Assembly (NCBI GenBank): GCA_965230065.1
Contig: OZ245942.1
Span: 1,984,001 to 2,048,000 of the forward strand
Length of the DNA stretch: 64,000 nt
Origin: G965230065 sp965230065
Lineage (GTDB): Bacteria; Bacteroidota; Bacteroidia; Cytophagales; Cyclobacteriaceae
Direction of reading: 5' to 3'
The notes under the pieces are model-generated. The model did not search any database, was not told the DNA's origin, and saw only the letters and a program-made list of their open reading frames with translations. The position numbers and the translations under genes are program-made. Below, piece after piece: positions 24,616 through 33,142 of this stretch; the first letter of the stretch is position 1; each line of letters starts with the position of its first letter.

Positions 24616-26151
24616 TTATTTCATGAATATCTCTTGAAATTTACGCTCAATATTTTCTATTTCTTTGTCGCTCAGCACTTTAAATTCATTTGCTTTCGCC
24701 CTTTTTGACAATTTGCCCTGGTTCTGCTCCAGAAACCTTACAAGCAAGCCCACCGTTTTGTCGGGCATTTCAAATTTATCATCCAGATAGCGTTTCATTT
24801 CGTCATAGCATTGCAGGTATTTCACCTCTTCCGGAATAATATTTTGAATGGTATCTTCTACACAAGCGTATAAAAATTCGGCTTGCCGGGTAGCATCAAA
24901 ATAGCGATAATAATCTATTGTTTCGTTGAGCACTTCCACATTATGATCGGGGGTTGTTTTCCACTCAATAAAGTCCAGCAGAGGGTGGGAATAAGACTCC
25001 AAAACCTCTCGATAATCGTTGATGTGATTCAGGATAGAAGCGGATACAGGAAAAATAATACCTTGCTCTGTAAAACTCTTCCTTGCCAGGATATGATGGA
25101 TCATATAGCGATGGATGCGCCCATTACCATCAACAAATGGATGAATGAAAACAAAGCCAAAAGCGGTTATGGCAGCAGCCAACACTGCATCAAATTCAGC
25201 ATCTTCCAAAAGTTTGTTAGTTGCAAGGAGGCCGTCAATCAATTTTTCTACATCATGCCAATTGGCCGAAATATGGTCGGGTATGGGTTCGCCGGTGGTG
25301 CGGTCATGCTCTCCAACGAAGCCGGCCTGTTGCCGGAGGCCCATCTTCATAAACCGGTCATTCTCGATAACAATCTGTTGCAAGCGGAGTAACTCATCTT
25401 TGCTCAATGGCCTCATGCCTGCCTGCCCAATCGCTTTGCCCCATCGGATTGTACGCTTGTTGCCGGGGCTCTCTCCTTCTATCGTGAAGGAAGCTTTAGA
25501 GTCTTTGAGTAACAAAAAGGAAGAAGCACGTTGTAAAATATCTTTGTGCACATTTTGTAAATATGATTTTTTTTGGTCGGCAAGCCTGGCTTTTCTGTAA
25601 GTTTCCAGTTTTTGGGTTTTATAGATAAGCGGGCAAAAGGCAGGTGTGCCGGGTAAATTGTTAATAATGCGATGGCGTGGTGAACGCTCCCCTTTGATAC
25701 TGTACTGTAACTTTTCGTCCAGTAAGGGAACATAGCTTTTTATGGACAGGTTTTCTATGTTCAGTAATACTCCCATGAGCCATTCATACAAAAACCAGAG
25801 TTTCCGGCTGTATTGTCCTGTTGGTTCAATTTGCAGAAGGTTTGTGATAGCAGGTTCATCAAGTTTTTTGAACAAATATTTGAGTACTATCAGGTTAATA
25901 CCTTCATATTTTAAAGCAAACACTAAATGATGGTAGAGGTTTTCATCTGGCTGGTACCTTGGTGTAAAAACTTGCCAACCTTCCTTTTCGTAGCGTCTGT
26001 TTTTTTTGCTTATTAATGCAAGCGTATGCGGGAGAGGAACCGGAAGTTGCAGGGCTAAAATGATTGCGCCATACCCTGCGAGTGTTCCTGCCTCCGGTGT
26101 TTGCCGACCACGAAAAAGGCTAATTTCCTCACCTTGTATAGGTATTGTCAT
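24616..26151 (-). CDS. Fic family AMPylase with internal inhibitory helix
   Basis: The Fic active site HPFVDGNGRIHR is complete at residues 337-348. A class II inhibitory motif [S/T]xxxEG is present as SFTIEG at 221-226, with Glu225 expected to block ATP until released. The first 150 residues are an extra N-terminal domain (LAGYGAIILALQLPVPLP; FTPRYQPDENLYHHLVFALKYEGINLIVLKYLFKKL) of a type seen in long Fic proteins. The C-terminus (430-511) looks like a winged-helix DNA-binding region. Three direct repeats lie just upstream, which fits self-regulation. The target is unknown. Confidence 0.9.
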   Translation of the reverse strand: MTIPIQGEEISLFRGRQTPEAGTLAGYGAIILALQLPVPLPHTLALISKKNRRYEKEGWQVFTPRYQPDENLYHHLVFALKYEGINLIVLKYLFKKLDEPAITNLLQIEPTGQYSRKLWFLYEWLMGVLLNIENLSIKSYVPLLDEKLQYSIKGERSPRHRIINNLPGTPAFCPLIYKTQKLETYRKARLADQKKSYLQNVHKDILQRASSFLLLKDSKASFTIEGESPGNKRTIRWGKAIGQAGMRPLSKDELLRLQQIVIENDRFMKMGLRQQAGFVGEHDRTTGEPIPDHISANWHDVEKLIDGLLATNKLLEDAEFDAVLAAAITAFGFVFIHPFVDGNGRIHRYMIHHILARKSFTEQGIIFPVSASILNHINDYREVLESYSHPLLDFIEWKTTPDHNVEVLNETIDYYRYFDATRQAEFLYACVEDTIQNIIPEEVKYLQCYDEMKRYLDDKFEMPDKTVGLLVRFLEQNQGKLSKRAKANEFKVLSDKEIENIERKFQEIFMK

Positions 26152-26183
26152 AAAAGTTTGTGAATTCTATTTTGTCCACTACC

Positions 26184-26250
26184 TATGAAAAATAGGTATT
26201 ATTTATGAAAAACAGGTATTATTATTCATTTTTTATGAAAAACAGGTATA
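26184..26250 (-). promoter_or_regulatory. Three direct repeats (iterons) upstream of the Fic gene
   Basis: TATGAAAAAYAGGTAT occurs at 26184, 26204 and 26234, that is 20 and 30 bp apart, so on the same face of the helix. The first copy differs from the others at one base. The copies begin 33 bp before the Fic ATG. They look like binding sites for a repressor or for the Fic protein itself. Confidence 0.75.
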
Positions 26251-26285
26251 AATTATGTGGCTCACTATTCTAAACTTTAACAGTT

Positions 26286-26918
26286 TCAATAATTCATCTC
26301 AATCCTCCCACCCTGTAATTCATGCCGAAAAATCACTTTTTTACCGGATATTTCTTCCAGCAAGGGTTTCAGCACCAGCGTTGCATTGGTACGGGCCTGT
26401 TCCAAGATGCCGGAGTTGAGCGAAGCCCGGCGAATCTCTTCTTCAGCACTTTTGTAGGCTTTCTGGATGAAGGCGTTTTTATCCGTAAAATAACCGGTTT
26501 CCAGTGAGTAGAGACGGGTGTTTTGCAAATCCAGTTTGTGATAGCAAAGTTCCGGATCGGGCAGGGTTACGATGATGCTGTCGCCTTCTATCAGCATATC
26601 ATCCTGTTGTAATTTGGTAAGGTCAACACAGGCGACGGCCTCGCCCCGGCTGATGAGGATGGCTTTGGCATCGGGCCCCAGCTTGAAAAAGCTGAAATAC
26701 TCTTTGCTTACTTCTTTCAGTTCGGTCACTTCCTGGAAGTTGTACCGCACCAGTTCCAGTTTGCCCAGCACCTCCGTCTTTTCCAGAATAGCGGTGTGAA
26801 TGGCTTCCGTATCTGAGGGGCGTACTGCCATTTGGTTCTGGCTTCTCCACCAGAGCAGGAGCAGCATCACCACCAAAAACCAGGGAAAAAGACGAAAAAG
26901 TATTTTTATGAGCTGCAT
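26286..26918 (-). CDS. DUF4230 membrane-anchored protein
   Basis: One N-terminal span (about 5-23, WFLVVMLLLLWW) and a DUF4230 domain: LGKLELVRYNFQEVTEL, ILISRGEAVACVDLTKL, DSIIVTLPDPELCYHKLDLQNTRLYS. The C-terminal half is helical (EEIRRASLNSGILEQARTNA). The domain should face the periplasm. Function unknown. Transcribed leftward after an HTH regulator with a palindromic spacer between. Confidence 0.85.
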   Translation of the reverse strand: MQLIKILFRLFPWFLVVMLLLLWWRSQNQMAVRPSDTEAIHTAILEKTEVLGKLELVRYNFQEVTELKEVSKEYFSFFKLGPDAKAILISRGEAVACVDLTKLQQDDMLIEGDSIIVTLPDPELCYHKLDLQNTRLYSLETGYFTDKNAFIQKAYKSAEEEIRRASLNSGILEQARTNATLVLKPLLEEISGKKVIFRHELQGGRIEMNY

Positions 26919-26924
26919 TTTTGG

Positions 26925-26976
26925 GTTATTGGTTAATCGTTAAAAGTTATTAGCCTTTTAACTAATAACCAATAAC
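26925..26976. repeat. TTATTGGTTAATCG-family palindrome
   Basis: GTTATTGGTTA (26925-26935) is exactly complementary to 26966-26976, and TTAAAAG (26940-26946) to 26955-26961 inside it, giving a nested hairpin. It fills the gap between the HTH regulator and the DUF4230 gene. A longer relative lies at 59256-59298. Confidence 0.8.
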
Positions 26977-27001
26977 GGTTTACAAACTTAAATTGTTGAT
27001 A

Positions 27002-27211
27002 TCACCCCTTCCAGTCAGTTTCTTCCAGTTGAAAAATTTCATTAACATTCGTTTCAAAAACATGGGCAATTTTGAGGGAAAGCACTGTTGAAGGCACATA
27101 TTTACCCAATTCTATTGCATTTATGGTTTGTCGGCTCACCTCCACTTTTTCTGACAGTTCTGCCTGGGTTAAATTTTTTATGGCCCGCTGTACTTTAATA
27201 TTATTTTTCAT
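27002..27211 (-). CDS. XRE-family HTH regulator, small
   Basis: A 69-residue protein that is one helix-turn-helix: LTQAELSEKVEVSRQTINAI is the HTH and ELGKYVPSTVLSLKIAHVFE the following helices. It matches the short YozG/XRE regulators that pair with a small membrane protein. Its ATG overlaps the stop of the upstream membrane-protein gene by 4 bp (ATGA), so the two are coupled. Confidence 0.9.
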   Translation of the reverse strand: MKNNIKVQRAIKNLTQAELSEKVEVSRQTINAIELGKYVPSTVLSLKIAHVFETNVNEIFQLEETDWKG

Positions 27212-27738
27212 GCCAGCACTGTTTTATTGAATTTGGCAATTGCCCAGTTAAACCTTATGATAAAGAATAAGAGAACTGTAATGGTATTCAGGACGAGTAC
27301 CCAATAAAAGGCAACGCCATAGAAAAAAAGTATAGAGAAAATAATTACGGAATAATTAACATACGTTGCCCACACCAGGGACTCAATCCTGATTTTAGAA
27401 ATATACTCATCTTCAATTTTTTGTCTGGAAAACCCAATCATCAAGGCACTGACAATCAAAAAAATGCTAAGAACTTCATCAGTTATGTCAGTATATACCC
27501 TGCCCAAAAATACCGTATCTTGTAGAGGGTTATCTGCCCATAAGGCAAATACTTTAACTTCAGGAAAAGACTTGTCAATATGTTTGTTCGCTTCATTATG
27601 AGCCGTTTCAATATTCATTGAATTATCCATGAACATGCCATCAGAACGTGTGAAGTAAATAGTGATGAGAAAGGTTGGAATAAAAATAACCCATCCAATT
27701 TTTTTAAAAACGTTCGGAAACAGGAAGTTAGCTTTCAT
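27208..27738 (-). CDS. Four-span membrane protein coupled to the XRE regulator
   Basis: Hydrophobic spans at about residues 12-28, 86-103, 119-139 and 141-160, with a loop of about 55 residues after span 1. No enzymatic motif. Such proteins commonly sit next to small XRE regulators in Bacteroidota, and the 4 bp overlap supports a joint function, perhaps sensing. Function unknown. Confidence 0.7.
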   Translation of the reverse strand: MKANFLFPNVFKKIGWVIFIPTFLITIYFTRSDGMFMDNSMNIETAHNEANKHIDKSFPEVKVFALWADNPLQDTVFLGRVYTDITDEVLSIFLIVSALMIGFSRQKIEDEYISKIRIESLVWATYVNYSVIIFSILFFYGVAFYWVLVLNTITVLLFFIIRFNWAIAKFNKTVLA

Positions 27739-27857
27739 TTTAAAGAATTTAAATATGTAACTAATTTTTTACTAAAAGTAAAACAAACATTACATATAGT
27801 CAAATAAATAGTGCTTATTATTTTAAATTCAGAATTGCTATCAAAGTAAAAAAGGAA

Positions 27858-28091
27858 TTACACCAACTTCCCCACCGCCACAAATTTCTTAAAAACCTGT
27901 GCATCATGGGGGGCTTCTGCCAGTTCATCCGTGAGATCTTGCCCGGCCCAGTGTTCATAGTGAAAACCTTTGCGCCACAGGCGGGAAGCAGAAAGGTCGT
28001 AAATTATGCCCCGGTAGGCGCACCATACTTCTTCTTTATCCTGTCCGTTGCGCAGGGCCAGTTGCGATTTGGTGTAATTGGGTAAGCTCAT
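27858..28091 (-). CDS. Cytochrome b5-like heme/steroid-binding domain protein
   Basis: A 77-residue single-domain protein: YTKSQLALRNGQDKEEVWCAYRGIIYDLSASRLWRKGFHYEHWAGQDLTDELAEAPHD matches the cytochrome b5-like fold. His in GFHYEHWAG and His in EAPHD stand at the usual heme-ligand positions. Soluble, and function in this context unknown. Confidence 0.85.
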   Translation of the reverse strand: MSLPNYTKSQLALRNGQDKEEVWCAYRGIIYDLSASRLWRKGFHYEHWAGQDLTDELAEAPHDAQVFKKFVAVGKLV

Positions 28092-28198
28092 GTTTATAGA
28101 TAAAGTACGAATGAGTAAATGCGGGCCAGGCCCCGGTGGCCCTTTTTATTTGTTTGCACTCTTATGCAAACAAAAAAGTTTTGACGAGTCTGGAGGGT

Positions 28199-28264
28199 GG
28201 ACTTCCTAGTCCGCATACCCCGAAAATAGCTTAATTCGGTATGCACGGACAAGGATGTCCGTGC
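28199..28264. repeat. REP-like nested hairpins
   Basis: GGACT tcct AGTCC, then GCACGGACA agga TGTCCGTGC (28243-28264), plus an outer imperfect pairing of the CCGCATACCCCGAA region with TTCGGTATGCACGG. It lies in a 249 bp gap between two leftward genes and resembles the dispersed GCACGGACA-type repeats found in many genomes. No other copy was seen here. Confidence 0.65.
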
Positions 28265-28276
28265 TCCGACTTAGTA

Positions 28277-28317
28277 CAAAAAAACCCATTTCCCTAATAA
28301 AACTCAGAGAAATGGGT
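28277..28317 (-). terminator. Terminator of the OsmC-family gene
   Basis: A 9 bp stem (ACCCATTTC / GAAATGGGT) with a 16-base loop is followed on the minus strand by a run of seven T. It starts 23 bp past the OsmC stop codon. Confidence 0.88.
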
Positions 28318-28340
28318 GCAATTAATTGTCTCAAACCAGC

Positions 28341-28751
28341 TTATGCAAGACTTGCATCCACGCTGATTTCAGTGTCTAGCAATTTTGAAATTGGGCAGTT
28401 TTGTTTGGCATCGGCTACCAGCTCGTCAAACTTATCCTGAGAGATGCCATCAATTTTTGCTTTCAGCGTGATGTGCGAGCGGGTGATGGCGCCGTCTTCC
28501 AGCGTAATTTCACCTTTTGCTTCCAGTTCCTCAGCTTTGAACCCGGCCCCGTCTACATTAAAGGCAAGCTTTAAAGAAAAACAGCTTGCGTGGGCTGCGG
28601 CTACCAGTTCTTCAGGATTGGTGCCAGTGCCCTCCTCAAACCTCGATTTGTAGGTGTGGGGCGTGTTGTTCAATGCTTTGCTTTGGGTAGATACAGTACC
28701 ATTGCCCTCTTTTCCGGTTCCATGCCATACGGCAGTTGCAGTTCTTTTCAT
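28341..28751 (-). CDS. OsmC-family peroxiredoxin
   Basis: The OsmC fold is complete: TYKSRFEEGTGTNPEELVAAAHASCFSLKL, with the first catalytic Cys (about residue 57), and DAKQNCPISKLL, with the second (about 118). The NPEEL and CPxS motifs place it in the OsmC subgroup that reduces organic hydroperoxides. Cytoplasmic, 136 residues, normal length. Confidence 0.93.
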   Translation of the reverse strand: MKRTATAVWHGTGKEGNGTVSTQSKALNNTPHTYKSRFEEGTGTNPEELVAAAHASCFSLKLAFNVDGAGFKAEELEAKGEITLEDGAITRSHITLKAKIDGISQDKFDELVADAKQNCPISKLLDTEISVDASLA

Positions 28752-28915
28752 AGTTAAAAAATTGTTTAATTGTGGTTAATAGTTATTTTAATAAAACCTC
28801 ACCTGCGATTAATGGCTTAATTCAGGTGAAGATGTTTGCTATATATACATAAAAAAAGAAAAATTCATAATAATTCCCATGATTTAGGCATATTGAAAGT
28901 AGGCAGGACGATAAT

Positions 28916-29902
28916 ATGGTAGAGAAAATGACAAATGAAAATTCCAAACAACGAAATACACAATTCATCAAAAACAAAGCCCGGGAGCTGGGCTTCGACT
29001 TTTGTGGCATTGCCAAAGCTGAGTTTCTGGAAGAAGAAGCCCCCCGCCTCGAGCAATGGCTTAACCAAAATAAGCATGGAAAGATGGGCTATCTGGAAAA
29101 TCATTTTGATAAGCGGCTGGATCCTACTAAGCTGGTAGAAGGGGCAAAATCAGTAATCAGTTTGGTTTATAATTATTATCCGGAAGAAGATTTGGCAGAG
29201 GAAAACAATTACAAAATTGCCAAATATGCCTACGGAAAAGATTACCATTTTGTAATAAAACACAAGCTAAAAACATTGCTGGCCCACATGCGCGAAGAAA
29301 TCGGGGAAATCAACGGCAGGGCTTTTGTTGATTCTGCCCCGGTGATGGAGCGGGCCTGGGCTCAGAAAAGCGGTGTGGGCTGGGTAGGTAAAAACAGTTT
29401 GCTGCTCAACCAGCAGCAGGGCAGCTTTTTCTTCCTGGCCGAGTTGATTGTTGATTTGGAACTGGCATACGACGGCCCGGTAAAAGATTATTGCGGCACC
29501 TGCACCCGCTGCATGGATGCCTGCCCTACCGATGCCATTCCCGAACCGTATGTGGTAGATGGCAGCCGATGCATATCTTACTTTACCATAGAACTGAAAG
29601 AACAGGAAAAAATTCCGGAGGAGTTTAAAGGGCAGTTTGAAAACTGGATATTCGGCTGCGACATCTGCCAGGATGTGTGCCCCTGGAACCGCTTTTCAAA
29701 GCCGCACCGGGAGCCTGAGTTCTTTCCAGCAGACGAGCTGAAAACGATGAAGAAAAAAGATTGGGAGGAAATCACAAAAGAAGTGTTCAACAAGGTATTC
29801 AAAAAATCGCCCCTGAAGCGGGCAAAGTGGGAGGGTATAAGGCGGAATATTCGGTTTGTGGATGGCAATGTGGAAAAATGGAATGATGGAAAAATGGAAT
29901 GA
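28916..29902 (+). CDS. queG: Epoxyqueuosine reductase
   Basis: QueG reduces epoxyqueuosine to queuosine in tRNA using cobalamin and two 4Fe-4S clusters. Seen here: KARELGFDFCGIAKAEFLEEEAPRL, the DSAPVMERAWAQKSGVGWVGKNS region with the active-site Asp, and ferredoxin-type CGTCTRCMDACP and CDICQDVCPW. The final 11 or so residues (NVEKWNDGKME) come from a repeat word that begins in the gene, not from the family. The family normally ends near GIRRNIRFV, so the protein is probably still functional. Confidence 0.94.
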   Translation: MVEKMTNENSKQRNTQFIKNKARELGFDFCGIAKAEFLEEEAPRLEQWLNQNKHGKMGYLENHFDKRLDPTKLVEGAKSVISLVYNYYPEEDLAEENNYKIAKYAYGKDYHFVIKHKLKTLLAHMREEIGEINGRAFVDSAPVMERAWAQKSGVGWVGKNSLLLNQQQGSFFFLAELIVDLELAYDGPVKDYCGTCTRCMDACPTDAIPEPYVVDGSRCISYFTIELKEQEKIPEEFKGQFENWIFGCDICQDVCPWNRFSKPHREPEFFPADELKTMKKKDWEEITKEVFNKVFKKSPLKRAKWEGIRRNIRFVDGNVEKWNDGKME

Positions 29903-30025
29903 TGGGTGGATGGTGTTATGGAATGATGGAAAAATGGAAGAGTGGAATTATCAAAATGAATATTTTTATTATTTCCAACATTCCAACATTCCAACATTCC
30001 AACATTCCAACATTCCAACATTCCA
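29870..30025. repeat. GGAATGATGG / CCAACATT tandem arms
   Basis: The left arm repeats TGGAATGATGGAAAAA-like words four times (29874-29956). The right arm is six perfect tandem copies of the 8-mer CCAACATT (29975-30022). The arms are roughly complementary with AT-rich sequence between. The left arm begins inside queG and encodes its last codons. Degenerate relatives occur near 7770-7825. It lies between converging genes. Confidence 0.85.
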
Positions 30026-30065
30026 CTTAATTCATCTGCAAAAAAACTGAATGCGCTAAAAACAA

Positions 30066-30096
30066 AAAGGCCACCCCAGTGTATAGGGTAGCCTTT
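30066..30096. terminator. Convergent-gene terminator hairpin
   Basis: AAAGGC-c-ACCC and GGGT-a-GCCTTT pair around a 9-base loop, with an A-rich run on the left side. It sits between queG and the leftward small gene and can serve the leftward gene, giving TTTTTG after the stem. Confidence 0.7.
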
Positions 30097-30117
30097 CAAA
30101 TTAAGTATTATATTCAA

Positions 30118-30351
30118 TCAACTAGCAAATCGTTTGGCAAAGGTATTGTCGAGTATATCTTCATAATGCGACCTAAACTTTGCGTAACACCAATCTTTTA
30201 ATTTCCTGATATCATCAGCATGTAAAATGGCAATTGCTTTCTTAAGCTCTTTCTCAAACAAACGCGCATCAAAACTGACTTTCTCAAGAATGGTTTGCAC
30301 GTAATCTAATTTGGCATGAATGGGATTGATCTTAAAACGCATTGCTTGCAT
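30118..30351 (-). CDS. Hypothetical protein, 77 residues
   Basis: I do not recognise the family. A small helical protein rich in Lys, Asp and Ala, with IHAKLDYVQTILEKVSFDARLFEKELKKAIAIL forming one predicted long helix and a second one after ADDIRKLKDW. No signal peptide or span. The start may be the first or fourth codon (both ATG). It has its own terminator. Confidence 0.6.
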   Translation of the reverse strand: MQAMRFKINPIHAKLDYVQTILEKVSFDARLFEKELKKAIAILHADDIRKLKDWCYAKFRSHYEDILDNTFAKRFAS

Positions 30352-30456
30352 ATTCTTTCGGGTTTTAGTTGTACATAAAAAAACTTAATCGCAACTTTCA
30401 GAATGGTAACAATAAAATGAAAAAGTTTTAGGTTTCTAAATATAAGAAGCGAATCT

Positions 30457-30464
30457 TATTTTTG
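30457..30464 (+). promoter_or_regulatory. Candidate minus-7 element of the batD gene
   Basis: TATTTTTG matches TAnnTTTG 41 bases before the batD ATG. No good TTTG is found 20 bp further upstream, so only the minus-7 box supports it. Confidence 0.4.
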
Positions 30465-30504
30465 CAAGTGAATATTATGCTTCTACAAAAAAAATAATGA
30501 AATA

Positions 30505-31962
30505 ATGGTCATGATACGGAATATTTTCTGGGTGTTTTCCTATATATGCATAATATTATTTGGAAATATAGCTTATGCGCAAGATGTAAAACTAGAACTT
30601 GGCTCGACCGACATTGGTGTTAACCAGGAATTTACGATTACCTTAAGCGTGCAAAATGAGCGGTTGCGCAAGTACGGGGAGTTTCCTGAAATTTCCGGTT
30701 TCCAAAAAGCTGGTACTTCTTCATCTTCTTCTACCAGCATTGTCAACGGGCAGATTTCTTCCACCCAAAGTGTAACCCAAACCTACCTGCCCACCCGCGA
30801 AGGCACGTTTAAGTTATCGGCTTTTTCTATGAACGTAAATGATACCGAAGTACGCTCGCCCGGCGCTACCATCAAAGTAGGCCCGGAACGTGGTGGCAAT
30901 GCCCGCAACAACCCCTTCAACGACCCGTTTTTTGACGATCCGTTCGACCGGTATTCTAACCGGGGAAAGGACGAGTACATGGATATTAAGGCGGATGCAT
31001 TTTTGGCGCTTACTACCGATAAAGATGAAGTGTATGTGGGCGAAGGGGTAACTACCACCCTGGCGTTTTATGTATCAGAGCAAAACCAGGCGCAATTGCA
31101 ATTTTACGATTTGGGAAAACAGCTGACCAGTATCTTAAAGGAAATCAGGCCATCAAGTTGCTGGGAAGAAAACTTCAACATCGAAAATATCAGCAGGAAA
31201 AAAGTCAGGATTAACCAGAAAAACTACGACCAATACAAAATTTACCAGGCTACTTTTTACCCCTTCAATCAGGAACCTATTGAGTTTCCGCAGATAGGGC
31301 TGGATATGATTAAGTACAAAGTATCCAAAAACCCTTCATTTTTTGGAAGAAACAAGAAGGAAGACTTTAAAAAGTTTTATACAAAGGCCAAAACAGTTAC
31401 CGTAAAACCCTTACCTTCACATCCGCTGAAAGATATGGTGGCGGTAGGTAACTATCAACTGGATGAGCAAATTGAAACTACGGCCTTAAAAACGGGGGAA
31501 AGTTTTAACTACTCTTTCAAAATTGTGGGTGAAGGAAATATTTCGGCCATAGAGAAGCCTATTGTTCAGGAAGCGGAAGCCTTTGATATTTATGCACCCA
31601 GTATTCAGCAGGATATCAACCGTAGAAACAACCGGGTAACCGGCGCAAAAGCTTTTGCTTACTATGCCGTACCCAACGAACCGGGTGAGTATGAACTATC
31701 CGATTACTTTCAGTGGATATATTTTGACCCTGACAAACAAGTATACGATACGCTGGTTTCTGATATTACAGTAGAAGTAACGGGCAAAAGCCGAAAAAAT
31801 GAAGCAATTCAAGCCAGTGATGTAGGGCCGTTTTATGACCGCATAGAATTTATTGATAACAACTTAGTAAAATTAGACAGAGACAAGTGGTTGCAATTGA
31901 TGGCCAATATTTTGATCCTTTCAGTGTTGGTACTTTCGGTGGTGATCGTATTTAAGAAGTAG
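30505..31962 (+). CDS. batD: BatD family protein
   Basis: Signal peptide (about 1-25, ending IAYA), then a large beta-rich periplasmic region of the BatD/oxygen-tolerance family: QEFTITLSVQNERLRKYGEFPEISGF, SSTQSVTQTYLPTREGTFKLSAF, and later GVTTTLAFYVSEQ repeats of the same immunoglobulin-like pattern. One C-terminal span (about 465-482) anchors it. In Bacteroidota, batD usually sits with batA/B/C, MoxR and DUF58 genes, but none is next to it here. Followed 6 bp later by aroC. Confidence 0.88.
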   Translation: MVMIRNIFWVFSYICIILFGNIAYAQDVKLELGSTDIGVNQEFTITLSVQNERLRKYGEFPEISGFQKAGTSSSSSTSIVNGQISSTQSVTQTYLPTREGTFKLSAFSMNVNDTEVRSPGATIKVGPERGGNARNNPFNDPFFDDPFDRYSNRGKDEYMDIKADAFLALTTDKDEVYVGEGVTTTLAFYVSEQNQAQLQFYDLGKQLTSILKEIRPSSCWEENFNIENISRKKVRINQKNYDQYKIYQATFYPFNQEPIEFPQIGLDMIKYKVSKNPSFFGRNKKEDFKKFYTKAKTVTVKPLPSHPLKDMVAVGNYQLDEQIETTALKTGESFNYSFKIVGEGNISAIEKPIVQEAEAFDIYAPSIQQDINRRNNRVTGAKAFAYYAVPNEPGEYELSDYFQWIYFDPDKQVYDTLVSDITVEVTGKSRKNEAIQASDVGPFYDRIEFIDNNLVKLDRDKWLQLMANILILSVLVLSVVIVFKK

Positions 31963-31968
31963 ATAGTT

Positions 31969-33048
31969 ATGGGAAACTCTTTTGGCCAATTATTTAAAAT
32001 CCACACTTTTGGCGAATCGCACGGAAAAGCGATTGGTGTAATCATTGACGGATGCCCGGCCGGGCTGGAAATAGACGAAGCCTTCATCCAAAGTGAACTG
32101 GACCGCCGCAAACCGGGGCAATCTAAAATCACCACCCAGCGGAAAGAAAGCGATACGTTTCAAATTCTTTCGGGCATTTTTGATGGGAAAGCCACCGGCA
32201 CGCCCCTCACCCTCCTCATTCCAAACGAAGACCAGCGCAGTAAAGATTATTCGCACATTGCTGATAAGTACAGGCCCTCACATGCCGACTTCACCTACCA
32301 GGAAAAATACGGCATTCGCGATTACCGCGGAGGTGGGCGCAGTTCGGCAAGGGAAACGGCAGCCCGGGTAGCTGCAGGGGCTGTTGCCAAACTGTTTCTC
32401 AGGCAACAGCAAATCAACATCACGGCTTACGTATCGCAGGTGGGTACGCTCAAGTTAGACAAAGATTACCAGTCTATGGATTTGTCGGTAGCCGAGCAAA
32501 ACATCGTCCGTTGCCCCGACCCCACCGTAGCCGAACAAATGATTGAGTATATAGACCAAACCAGGAAAAACCGGGACACGGTGGGTGGCATCGTCAGCTG
32601 TGTGATAACAGGCACGCCCATAGGGCTGGGCGAACCGGTTTTTGACAAGCTCCATGCCGAACTGGGCAAAGCCATGCTTAGTATCAATGCCGTTAAAGGT
32701 TTTGAGTACGGCAGCGGATTTGAAGGTGTGCAAATGTACGGCTCCCAGCACAACGATTTGTTCTATAAAGATAAAGAAGGTGTACATACAAAAACTAATC
32801 ATTCGGGAGGCATACAAGGGGGTATTTCCAATGGTGAAGATATTTATTTCAGGGTGGCCTTCAAGCCGGTGGCAACCATCATGAATGACCAGAAAAGCAT
32901 CAACCAGGAGGGGGAAGAAACCGTAGTAAGCGGCAAAGGCAGGCATGACCCCTGCGTAGTACCCCGGGCCGTGCCCATTGTAGAAGCCATGGCCGCCCTG
33001 ACCATTGCCGACTTTTATTTACTAAACCAGACCACCCGCCTGGGATAA
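31969..33048 (+). CDS. aroC: Chorismate synthase
   Basis: AroC makes chorismate from EPSP with reduced FMN. Signatures: GESHGKAIGVIIDGCPAGL at the start, RRKPGQSKITTQRKESD, YRGGGRSSARETA, and GGIQGGISNGEDI near the end with the Gly-rich FMN-binding segment. Length 359 is normal. Six bases after batD, so probably co-transcribed, although the two have no known shared function. Confidence 0.96.
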   Translation: MGNSFGQLFKIHTFGESHGKAIGVIIDGCPAGLEIDEAFIQSELDRRKPGQSKITTQRKESDTFQILSGIFDGKATGTPLTLLIPNEDQRSKDYSHIADKYRPSHADFTYQEKYGIRDYRGGGRSSARETAARVAAGAVAKLFLRQQQINITAYVSQVGTLKLDKDYQSMDLSVAEQNIVRCPDPTVAEQMIEYIDQTRKNRDTVGGIVSCVITGTPIGLGEPVFDKLHAELGKAMLSINAVKGFEYGSGFEGVQMYGSQHNDLFYKDKEGVHTKTNHSGGIQGGISNGEDIYFRVAFKPVATIMNDQKSINQEGEETVVSGKGRHDPCVVPRAVPIVEAMAALTIADFYLLNQTTRLG

Positions 33049-33126
33049 TTGTACCAAAATGAAACACGCTATTGTGTTTCATAATGATACAATTTAACTT
33101 AATGAATAATTGTATCAAAATAGTAC
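33048..33126. repeat. Two small hairpins built on ATTGTA...TACAAT
   Basis: ATTGTA and TACAAT (33048-33053, 33087-33092) enclose a perfect ATGAAACAC / GTGTTTCAT stem. Just after, ATTGTAtcaaaatagTACAAT makes a second stem (33106-33126). They fill the gap between aroC and the symporter gene. Without a strong T run they could be a weak terminator or an operator for the symporter. Confidence 0.55.
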
Positions 33127-33142
33127 AATAAAATACATAAAT

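Noticed and set aside
29975..30025. Short regular repeat array considered as CRISPR
   Set aside because: It is a contiguous 8 bp tandem (CCAACATT) without spacers and no cas genes are present in the window.
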